From: Salisapilia sapeloensis | Taxonomy: Eukaryota > Oomycota > Peronosporomycetes > Peronosporales > Salisapiliaceae | Direction of reading: 5' to 3' | Length of the DNA stretch: 64,000 nucleotides | NCBI GenBank assembly: GCA_023334545.1 | Contig: JAADVB010000041.1 | Location: forward strand, 36,500 to 100,499 | Shown: piece by piece, positions 55,607 through 64,000 of the stretch | Layout of the letters: every line of letters starts with the position of its first letter | How positions within the stretch are numbered: the first letter of the stretch is position 1 | Program-made: the position numbers and the translations under genes | Notes under the pieces: model-generated | Database searches by the model: none | Seen by the model: the letters and a program-made list of their open reading frames with translations, nothing else | What the model was told of the DNA's origin: nothing

Positions 55607-58379
55607 GCTCGATGCTGTCTTGCTTTCAATGAAAGTGGCACTTTAGACGACCTAGAGGCAAATGTACGTGCAAAGGGTTTCGAAACTGCCGTGCAAACCT
55701 TTGTAGGTTTCACTACCACGCGAAGCAAAGAGGTAAAACAGCAAATGCTCGCAGCAGCGCGGATTTTAGGTTGTGACTCGTAGATGGAGGCACGCCACCA
55801 GAGATGTATCGTTCGATTGCAAGAGAGCCTGTGAAAATCCATAGTAGACGGGCAGTAGGACAGCTGTTGTAGATACAAAGCAGGTTCTTTTAGACCCTTT
55901 AAAATGTGATAGATTTAGAAAAAGCATGATACATTCCGGAATTATGAATAACAGGTGACTGGGGCTTCGTCCTCTTGTAAAGATCTGAATCAGCCGACGC
56001 TGATCGAGGGCAGTGAATGCCATTTTCGCCTTCTCATTGATCAGATGTCAGCGACCAGATTAATGCCAACCTACGCGCTTTCTCACGACCGATGGGTTAT
56101 GTACTGGAAATTCATGGGATCCGAGCGGATATTTTAGGTAGGTACACATCTTCCATATTACATGGCCAGCAATGAAATCAACCTAGGTACTCGAACGAAA
56201 GGCAGAGAGAGCGCCGCTTCGTTATACACTGATTGAGCATAAAAGCATTGTCATATTTCAAAGGGACATGAAACTATGCGAAGCACTAATGTGCCACGAC
56301 ATGCCCGTGCTTCGTACGAAATGTACAAATTGGCGCCGGAGTTCCCGGCTCAGTCTACTAGATGAGGCCATCAAAGTCTCAAAACTAGCGCAGGACGTGT
56401 CAATCTACTCCGGATTCATCTGTACTTATATCCGTGGCAATAATAGAATCGTGTTGGCATCTACTCGAGCCTTGTTGAGATATCTCACGAGATGCTGTCG
56501 CTTAATCGGACTGCCACATGTCTACAACGTGGATACGAGAGCAAGCGTACGGCAGTCCTGTCGTGCACCACCAGATACTTTAGTATCCAATCTTCGCACC
56601 ATTACCACGCTAAACAGGATATCATTAGCATGCCTGTATACATACGCACCTGTAAATGCTGGTGCCTAGATAGCGAGGAGCTTCCGTACGATTGAAAACA
56701 AAAAGATCCGAGCATATCTGCTTTGGGGATTGAAGATGGATCGCCAGATGTATATCTTTCAGAAAAGATACAAATAGATTGGTTCGATGTCGAGTTCGCA
56801 AAGCCAATCCAGGATTAACCAGTGTTCCATGCATTGCATTCGATAGATGAGTGGAAGTAGGCGGTATATGGCGATTTATCTTTGCATACATCGCTGTTCA
56901 TACAGTCAAATCTTGGCAGATACACAAGTTCAAATCGGCTACATCCTTCTAAGCACTGTAAAAGCAGGAAATACTTCAATTAGCGAAAATGCACCGATGA
57001 GCAAGTATTATGCTGAATACATATCAACATGAGTGGCGTTTGCTCAGGAAACACGGTCTAAAGAATGTGAAGTGAAAGAGACACTGAACGAAATGAGATT
57101 GCTTACGTTATAAGTGTGCTTGAGCTATCTTCAATCTAGTGTTCGATGTAAAAGACTGAAGACCGAGCGAAGTGGACGATGGTCATAAAATGATCATGCT
57201 TGGGATACAGCGTCTACAATTTTACACTTAACGCTTGTAAGGAAACTCGCTCGATGCAAATGGAGTGGTAAAGGCGTGCTATGGCGCATTTTGCGACGAG
57301 ATAACGCTGCACCTTGTAAATATTTTCTAAATGTACATTGCTTTGAACTATACGTTGTTCGACTGCGTTAAGTCCCTTAAAATGAATTGAACATTTAGCT
57401 CTCCTTCCATGCTCCTTTGCTTTCTATATATACAGCGTATGCAAAGTATCTTGCTAGAGACCCATGTCAAAATCTATTTGAAGCTATTGGTAATCAACCT
57501 AGAAGTCTCCAAATGCAATATATGAACCAATGATACGTTTGCCGCTTTCCACTCGCAACTACGGTGTATCCAGCCTTAGCTACTAAGGTTCGTTCAAACA
57601 ATGTACCGATAACTAGGAGTGAAGAAGAGAATGCTGCTTTGGATGCACAATTGACTTAGATGTAGATGTAACCGATATGTATCCTATGCATGTCCTGATA
57701 CTTCTTGTCATCAAAGAGGTTTTAAGTGGATACAAAAGTCGAGTCTACACGGCGAACAGCCTGAGCGTAAGCGTAGAATGTAGCCGACTACAGCATGTTG
57801 CCAGAAGCTGTGTCTGTAATTGATTTCTTGCTAGTTCCTCGTTTCAGCAAGCTTCCAAAGTATGGGATTTACTTGTTTTAATGATCCGTTGGGGTTGGAT
57901 TTCCGCAGTCTTCTACCTTGCGGGTCAAAAAGAGAATGCCTTTGGACACCATTCTACTCTTGTACTTTGTAATGGTAAACTTTTGATTACCTTTCATCTT
58001 CTTGTCTATAAGGAGTAATCGCACAAGTCTTACTCAAGCTAAATACAAATACACGCTTTCCAGAAAGGTAACTAAAGCAGTTTGAACTGATCTACTTAAC
58101 GCTATTGCCAATAAAGCGATAGGATTGTGCAAACCTTCGCAGAGTGCTGTAGAATGTTTGTCGTACATGCATGACTGGCCCATTGGCCCAGTTGATATAC
58201 TTGAATAAGACATTTTCATTCGCTATTATTATAATATGGGTTAAGGTTTATGGGCCGGCCCAGGTCTAGGGTGGCCCAGTGGCCCACTCTTTCAAGATAA
58301 GGCCCAAGATTATTGGAGGTTTCACCATTTCCAATCTTGGAGCTGAGTACTCACATCGAAAAACGCAAACAAGCCGACA
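55607..58379. other. Gene-poor 2.8-kb region between glucan synthase and PDX1
   Basis: No complete gene is recognisable. A plus-strand frame ending at 55783 (LDDLEANVRAKGFETAVQTF then VGFTTTRSKEVKQQMLAAAR) has protein-like composition and could be the end of a decayed or intron-split gene, but its family is unknown. A 133-codon plus frame at 56268-56669 shows no family features. The rest is A/T-rich; the last 200 bp hold the GGCCCA cluster. Confidence 0.5.
58177..58306. promoter_or_regulatory. Cluster of GGCCCA elements upstream of PDX1
   Basis: GGCCCA occurs six times in 130 bp: 58177, 58185, 58257, 58273, 58281 and 58301. TGGGCC at 58251 forms a 12-bp palindrome with the third copy. Two pairs are spaced 8 bp apart (58177/58185 and 58273/58281). 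The cluster ends 73 bp before the PDX1 ATG in A/T-rich sequence where such GC-rich words are rare. The word equals the plant site II element (TGGGCC/GGCCCA), known to bind TCP factors; the oomycete factor is unknown. A promoter role is inferred. Confidence 0.6.
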
Positions 58380-59303
58380 ATGGCTTCTCAGAACTCTACC
58401 AATGAAACGACGGAAGGCACGTTCACCGTCAAGAGCGGACTCGCTCGTATGCTCAAAGGTGGCGTTATCATGGATGTCACGACCGCTGAGCAGGCTCGAA
58501 TTGCTGAAAAGGCCGGTGCCGTCGCTGTCATGGCCCTCGAACGTATTCCGGCTGACATTCGATCCGACGGTGGTGTAGCTCGCATGAGTGATCCGTCTAT
58601 GATTGCCGAGATCCAGAAAGCTGTAACGATCCCGGTCATGGCAAAGGTTCGCATTGGACACTTCGTCGAGGCGCAGTTGCTACAGGCGCAAGAGATTGAC
58701 TACATCGATGAGAGCGAAGTGCTCACAATGGCTGACGAAGAAAATCACATTGACAAGCACCAATTCCAGGTACCGTACGTCTGCGGTTGCCGTGATCTTG
58801 GTGAAGCCTTGCGTCGCATTACCGAAGGTGCTGCCATGCTCCGTACGAAGGGAGAGGCCGGCACTGGTAATGTTGTGGAAGCTGTTCGTCACGCCCGAGC
58901 AGTTCAGCGTGGTATTCGTCGTCTGACAGCATTGTCTAAGGACGAGCTCTACGTGGCTGCAAAAGAGATGCAGGCTCCGTACGAGTTGGTCAAGCAAGTG
59001 GCAGAGACTGGTCGTCTGCCAGTCGTGAACTTTGCTGCTGGCGGAGTTGCTACGCCAGCGGATGCTGCGTTGATGATGCAGCTTGGTATGGATGGTGTTT
59101 TTGTTGGCTCTGGCATCTTCAAGAGCGGAGACCCGGAGAAGAGAGCCAAAGCGATGGTCCAAGCTGTGACTCACTACAACGACCCGAAGACCTTGCTGGA
59201 AATCAGCACTGGCCTCGGTGAAGCAATGGTAGGCGTTCAGGACTTGAAGAAGGCGCAGGTCAACTTTCGTGACCGTGAAGGACAGTTGAAAGGAGCTTGG
59301 TAG
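58380..59303 (+). CDS. PDX1: Pyridoxal 5'-phosphate synthase lyase subunit (PdxS/SNZ type)
   Basis: A single-exon 307-aa protein matches PDX1/PdxS along its length. It makes pyridoxal 5'-phosphate from ribose 5-phosphate, glyceraldehyde 3-phosphate and ammonia supplied by the PDX2 glutaminase. Family blocks include [83 protein letters not shown] and [14 protein letters not shown]. Active-site lysines are expected in the KVRIGH strand and the later barrel; KVRIGH is intact. The protein is an (alpha/beta)8 barrel that assembles as a dodecamer. ATG at 58380 gives a standard N-terminus. The upstream GGCCCA cluster is its likely promoter element. Confidence 0.97.
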   Translation: MASQNSTNETTEGTFTVKSGLARMLKGGVIMDVTTAEQARIAEKAGAVAVMALERIPADIRSDGGVARMSDPSMIAEIQKAVTIPVMAKVRIGHFVEAQLLQAQEIDYIDESEVLTMADEENHIDKHQFQVPYVCGCRDLGEALRRITEGAAMLRTKGEAGTGNVVEAVRHARAVQRGIRRLTALSKDELYVAAKEMQAPYELVKQVAETGRLPVVNFAAGGVATPADAALMMQLGMDGVFVGSGIFKSGDPEKRAKAMVQAVTHYNDPKTLLEISTGLGEAMVGVQDLKKAQVNFRDREGQLKGAW

Positions 59304-59477
59304 AAAAATGAATGTAAAACGTTTTAAGATCACATTTCAAAGTTATGGCTTTTGATTGTCTTGCAGATTTTGTGGACGTGATAATCGAGTTACTACGTTC
59401 CAACGTCCTTATACTTTTGATGCACATCAAACTTTGACACGAAAAACGATCGAGCTCAGGTGAGCTAAAAACAATTT

Positions 59478-61031
59478 ATGGGAGGTCGCAATAAGCCCAA
59501 GAAGAGGTCAGCTCGGGGCGTCCCGAATCGGTCACGTCAAATGAAACAGGAGAAATTCCTGCAGGAGAAACGTGGACGTCTTAATTCCGTTGTGCAGCAG
59601 CTCGAGCGGCTAGAGGCTGGCAAAGAGGATGTCACTGCGACAGACGTCTTTCATGAAGTACGCAGCCTAGCTGTCGAGCCCTTTGGTCTGGTAAACGATA
59701 CCTTTCGGAGGAAGTTATGGCCATTCCTGTTGAACTTTTCGTCTGAAGAGTCTGATGCTAACGCGGTGGACAATACGTGGAATACTGAAGATCTACCGAA
59801 TGGCGATCAAATGACCGTCGAGAAAGACCTCGAGCGTTCATTATGGTATGCGCTACTCACGTTTATAGTAGTGTCGATTCTAGCTGACAATACATGGCAG
59901 GCATTATGATGTCGTCAAAGAGATCGAACCGAGTGCAAGGGAGGAAAAGCGCACTCATCTCTCAAACGCTATTGCCAAAGTTCTACACAAGAATCCAGAT
60001 CTGCACTACTACCAGGTACTCTTTTTTATTAAACTACATACCCTCTCCTTTAGTCATATGCAGTGGTAGGGCTATCACGACATTTGCTCCGTCTTCTTGC
60101 TCGTCTTTGACGACGAAGATGCCACTGCTACTGCCGTCGAGCAGGTTAGTCGCTCCTACCATCGGGAAGCTATGGGTTCTGGGTTTGAGAATGTGTTGTC
60201 CGTACTACGACTGCTCTTTCCTCTAGTCTCTTGCTTTGATCCAGAGCTATTCAAATACCTTGAACAGTCAGAAGTCGAGCCTTTCGTGGCCTTACCGTGG
60301 GTCATTACTTGGTTCGCCCACCAGTTTTCGAGTTTTGAGAACGTCACGCGCCTCTTCGACGCCTTCCTCGTCTCGCATCCTCTCTTCTCTCTTTACTATT
60401 CTGCTTCTGTACGTTGGATAAATGGTACATTGGTTCTTTCTACTGACGCTGGTAGTAGATGATGATATCCGAGAGAAACGTGATACTAGAATGCGAATGT
60501 GACTTTGGATGCATGCACAGTTTGTTATCAAAGCTACCGCATCGAACGCCATTGGAAGTGACACTAGCAAGAGCAGTGGTGATGATGGACAAGATGCCAC
60601 CGATGCAACTAGTCGAGATGGCATGTGATACAAAAGATAGCGTGCAAGTTCGGTAAGATCTTCATGATAACAGGACGCAGGTGGAGAGTAACAGTACGTA
60701 GGGAGATGACGTTCTTCGTCTATCCGTTTCCATTTCAAGAATCTTTTGGTGTGGAACGACATACCAAGCAGCTAGCAGAACTAGAAGAGAGATACCCATT
60801 GTACAGTAGTTATCTCGATACGCTTTGAAATGATACTGACGCATGTCTTGTAGGGAGGTCGTGGTATCGCCATCAAAGATCAGTACTCTACTCGTACGTA
60901 CACCTGATCACCATATCCAAATGACATAATGACATCGATTCTTGTAGTCATCCCCAATTGCGAGAACAACTATTGTTGCTGCAGCGGCAGTGATGCTAAC
61001 ATTTGCGCTTCGCATGTCGGAAGCAAGGTGA
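59478..61031 (+). CDS. TBC1D20: TBC1D20-type Rab GTPase-activating protein
   Basis: Seven exons (59478-59845, 59901-60015, 60070-60408, 60459-60652, 60681-60800, 60854-60893, 60948-61031) give 419 aa against 403 in human TBC1D20. The 28-nt intron after 60652 is unusually short, so that boundary is tentative. The TBC domain is clear: DLERSLWHYDVVKEI with the catalytic Arg, NPDLHYYQGYHDI carrying the Gln finger, LPWVITWFAHQFSSF, TRLFDAFLVSHPL and VILECECDFGCMHSLLSKLP. A C-terminal hydrophobic helix (IVAAAAVMLTFAL) is the expected tail anchor, placing it at the ER/Golgi where the human protein stimulates GTP hydrolysis by Rab1. The order of motifs and anchor together separate it from other TBC proteins. 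Confidence 0.87.
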
Positions 61032-61425
61032 ATGGACATGAATGCAAGTACCTTGCTGTGTCAGTTGCAAGCTATAGGAACGATGTGTTTAGATCGTTGA
61101 GATAAAAAGAAATTGGACTTCCAAAAGAAAGATATTTACTTGACACTACGAGTCTTCTTCATAGTATAGATAAGCTCGACAGAGTGGACAGCTTACGTCA
61201 TGATCCAGCCATTCCATCAAACAACCGAGGTGGAAATTTGTACGGTTGAGTCCGCAATTACATAGCGTTCGGACTTTGGGATTTTCCTAACGCATCTCAG
61301 ACATTAGCACACAACTTAATGCATGGTAAAATAAATGCACCTCTGAGAACCCATCCAGACACATGACACACTCCAAGGCCTCTGCTTTATCATCCACCTA
61401 CCACATACATCAGTCCATCTAAGTT
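61032..61425. other. Convergent intergenic region after TBC1D20
   Basis: A 394-bp gap lies between the 3' ends of TBC1D20 and the small MGQQCSC gene. I see nothing in it beyond A/T-rich sequence. Confidence 0.5.
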
Positions 61426-61860
61426 TCATCGCTTCTTATCAGATGTACGTACGATGCCAGTGAGTTGCTGATATGTCTCTAAAGCTGATTTATGATCTGC
61501 TGCTGTTTCCTTATCTTCTCCAATTAGCCGATGATGGCTGCTGGTACCACTTGAGCTTGGACTCGTCAGTTTCTCCTTACTTTCTGGTGCCTGTACTGAG
61601 GGAGTAGATACTCTTGTAGCGGTGTTATCTGTAGCATTCAACCTGGCCTGCATAAGCAGCTGCCGTAATGCTGATACGTCTTCATCTCCTTGAATCTGAT
61701 CGGTCATGGAAATACTATCGGAAGTCGATTCGCTGCTTCCACTTCCAACAACGAAAGCGCTGCTATCTGTGCTTCGACTGCTCGGTTGTCGGCTGCTTAA
61801 CGCGCTGTCGGACCTTCGAGGGAGCTGTCGGTTGTGCGTACAGGAACACTGCTGCCCCAT
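61426..61860 (-). CDS. Small predicted lipid-anchored protein (MGQQCSC N-terminus)
   Basis: A 144-aa protein begins MGQQCSCTHNRQLPRRSDS. Gly2 with a small residue at position 6 (Ser) fits the N-myristoylation rule. Cys5 and Cys7 are placed for palmitoylation, a dual signal that targets membranes in many Src-family and Galpha proteins. The rest is Ser/Thr-rich and probably disordered (SRSTDSSAFVVGSGSSEST), with a short possible helix (DVSALRQLLMQARLNAT) and another near the C-terminus (KSALETYQQLTGIV). No known domain is visible. A membrane-attached adaptor or kinase substrate is possible but unsupported. Confidence 0.7.
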   Translation of the reverse strand: MGQQCSCTHNRQLPRRSDSALSSRQPSSRSTDSSAFVVGSGSSESTSDSISMTDQIQGDEDVSALRQLLMQARLNATDNTATRVSTPSVQAPESKEKLTSPSSSGTSSHHRLIGEDKETAADHKSALETYQQLTGIVRTSDKKR

Positions 61861-63526
61861 AGTGCGAGTCGTTCGTGAACGATGTTATTTATCTTTGGAG
61901 AAGAACAGTTCTTATGTTAGAGAGGGTTATTAATCTATAGAGGAGCAATTTATTAAAAAGTAGAGTGAACCCAGGTTACCATTGCTTGCTCTTCTCTTCA
62001 AACGTGTCTGCAAATCGCTTCATCTTTTACAGCAGCATCACGAGGGACCTATCTGAATGGATTGATGGGATTTAACGAGAAAAGAGAAGAAAAGTGGCCG
62101 CAATGAGAATAGTTTCCGATTTTTAACTACTATTTCTTTAAAATATCCATAAAAATAATCTTCTTAAAATGTCGCTTTTCTTGTATTGATGCTTGACTGG
62201 CGACTTCCAACACCATAACAACCGAGAAAGCGGGTAGTTTTGGTCATTGGCATGCGTTACACAGATCAAACATGTTTTAATTCATCACTTGAAAGTTCAA
62301 GCGACCAAAGAGTTGGAACAAAGATATCAACGTAAATTTGTGTCCATGGGCGGAAATTTCGTCTTAGTGCATAGTATCATTCGGGTTAAAAAGCACTACG
62401 AATCACTATGCTCAGAATATAATGGTACAGCAATTCATCAGCTTGGATTTGTTGCTCGGACTGTAGTTGACTGATGCTTACAAATACTTAAGCATCAAGT
62501 AGTGAACGGTGACACGAATTGCATTAGAAGTGGAAATGGGAAACTACAACAGTTCGTTGAAGTAAATACAAGACAATTGCTGTCGTCAATACTACAATCT
62601 TATATTGGTCAAGCCTTTAACGGTTTTCGCTTTTCTTACTTCCTTCATACTAAGCTTAGAAGCGAATGGATTAGCTTATACAGGGAATGAATGCTTGTAA
62701 CAACGCAGAACTTCGCAACTATAAGACCATTATAAATGGGAGTATCCTTATTGGACGTACAAACTGATCAAAGAAGCGGTTCATACGCTCTCTTTGCATT
62801 TTAGTGTGTGACTTGGTGGCAATCTATCCCCGACCGTTAGCCTGCTCAATCGCTCGCTACCCAACCGCATACTTTGTCATCTAAGCTGTCTCGAGACATG
62901 GTACTCATCAACAATCTAGTGCTGTGGCATGGACTTTTAAAGTTCAAATTATAGAGCTACAATTTCATTCGAGCTGAACAATTGGGGGCAAAGAATCTAT
63001 CATTGGTAAGTGCAAGCCAGTCTTTCAGATGGATGGGCGATATTTGAAGTAGACTCGTAAATATCAAAGCCCGCGTCCAAGTGCATGGTTGCAAGATAAA
63101 TCGCGTCCACATAAAGCGAATACGGGCGGTCGCTTTTACTCACATGCGAGTACAATATAGAAAAATTGTGAGAGGACAAAATACTTTAATCTCGTGAAGA
63201 TTTTTTAACCCTGAGATATAGTGAGCCTCTTTGAATTGCTTCAACGGTCCCCAAAGCATCGCTTGCGTGGATACAATATCGTACTGTGAAAATGAAAGTC
63301 AATGTTGATTTAATTCATCCAAAGTATAAATATTAACACTGGAGAATATATTCAATACTACACAGTCCTTCATCTCAATCGACCGAAAGCATACTTCGGG
63401 ACCAAGACTCAAGACATGACGATCAAAGGAACCTTTGACCAAGCCTAGCGCTAACGACTACAAATCTTTGTAAACCAGAGTCAAATTTCAGGTATCACTT
63501 TTCTCACTTTGAAGTTCACATCGGCC
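61861..63526. other. Gene-poor A/T-rich 1.7-kb region
   Basis: Only short frames occur. The longest plus-strand ones (62247-62474 and 62502-62690) are unrecognised and lack flanking signals. No repeat, RNA gene or transposon end was seen. Confidence 0.5.
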
Positions 63527-64000
63527 TTAATCTTCCTGTCGGAGTCGCATCTCAGTCATCTTCAGCCACGCCAGCTGCCGACCACGCTCATTATCGTTGA
63601 GAGAAAGTTCCGAGATGCTACCTCTCCATACATTTCCAATCATCGTATCCAATTCGTCTTCACCGTCTTCTCCACCTTCCACAAGAGCATCATCATCCGA
63701 TGATCTTCTTCTGGCCTCAATTACCTCCGCGTTTTTATCGGACGCTGTCAACTTGGCAAATACATTGAGTGAATCCTTCGCCGAAGGGCTTGGTTGATCG
63801 GTCTCAAATTCGTATACCACACCAGCGCAAGACGCTTTGTCTAACAAGTCGCTCGGTTGCTCCGTTAGTTGTGAGATCCTTGCCGGCTCAACGGTGGTAG
63901 ACCCACTACCGTCGTGCTCATATCGTCCAGCTCGAATCTCTTCCACAGCCACCTTGTACGAGTTGACTTGTTCAATCAAGTGGTCACAAGCCGTGCAGAG
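63527..64000 (-). CDS. C-terminal part of a probable FYVE-type zinc-finger protein (cut by right edge)
   Basis: The frame is open from the window edge to a stop at 63527 (157 residues). The first residues, LCTACDHLIEQVNSYK, look like the end of a FYVE finger (the final CxxC, usually RVCxxC). Many oomycete lipid-binding proteins have such a finger near the C-terminus. The remaining tail is acidic and low in complexity (ARRRSSDDDALVEGGEDGED) and ends RLRQED. The ligand-binding RRHHCR motif would lie outside the window, so the FYVE call rests on two cysteines and context only. Confidence 0.55.
   Translation of the reverse strand, partial: LCTACDHLIEQVNSYKVAVEEIRAGRYEHDGSGSTTVEPARISQLTEQPSDLLDKASCAGVVYEFETDQPSPSAKDSLNVFAKLTASDKNAEVIEARRRSSDDDALVEGGEDGEDELDTMIGNVWRGSISELSLNDNERGRQLAWLKMTEMRLRQED

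Noticed and set aside
56268-56669. Open frame of 133 codons in the gap before PDX1
   Set aside because: No recognisable motif, biased composition or splice partner; length is within chance for this gap.
1-64000. CRISPR array, bacterial-type operon or rRNA genes
   Set aside because: No regularly spaced direct repeats, Shine-Dalgarno-led gene runs or rRNA sequence were seen; the window is eukaryotic.

Overview
The window looks like nuclear DNA of an oomycete. It holds a GT48 1,3-beta-glucan synthase with an N-terminal helical (MIT-like) extension, a basic/coiled-coil plus START-like protein of the kind common in oomycetes, divergent 28-residue ankyrin repeats, short GT-AG introns (about 50-90 nt), compact spacing between genes, and A/T-rich gene-poor gaps. 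No bacterial operons, CRISPR arrays, rRNA or tRNA genes are visible. Exon joins were worked out by hand from splice sites, reading phase and remembered family sequences; none was tested against transcripts.

Left part (1-13,500). A short-chain dehydrogenase gene runs off the left edge. A sparse stretch follows with one possible ankyrin/BTB relic. Next comes a 9-kb, heavily disrupted minus-strand pseudogene of the giant DUF3638/DUF3645 family (about 3,000 aa when intact), then an unassigned 145-aa frame and a five-exon TPR protein gene.

Centre-left (13,800-29,300). This is a dense housekeeping block: the DNA polymerase alpha catalytic subunit with two E2F-like sites in its promoter, the ribosome-biogenesis factor NOL6/Utp22, three UBE2J-type ubiquitin-conjugating enzyme paralogues side by side (only one keeps a membrane tail), and a nine-exon CYFIP/Sra1 subunit of the WAVE complex.

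Centre (30,200-49,200). SDHAF4, a REEP/DP1-like membrane protein and a large HEAT-like solenoid gene lead to the most striking gene in the window: a 1,656-aa SAM-CHAT-NB-ARC-TPR-KH-RGG protein at 35,790-40,873. It has the layout of a STAND/NLR switch fused to a caspase-like CHAT protease with an RNA-binding tail. It is followed by a TFIIIC-like WD40 protein with AT-hooks and a ubiquitin-interacting motif, a bZIP/START-like protein, and an ankyrin-repeat protein.

Right part (49,400-64,000). The glucan synthase, a 2.8-kb gap ending in a cluster of GGCCCA elements, PDX1 (vitamin B6 synthesis), TBC1D20 (Rab1 GAP), a small predicted lipid-anchored protein, a 1.7-kb gap, and the C-terminal end of a probable FYVE-type protein cut by the right edge.

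Most neighbours have unrelated functions. The units that may belong together are the UBE2J cluster, which shares one bidirectional promoter, and the divergent HEAT-solenoid / CHAT-NLR pair.
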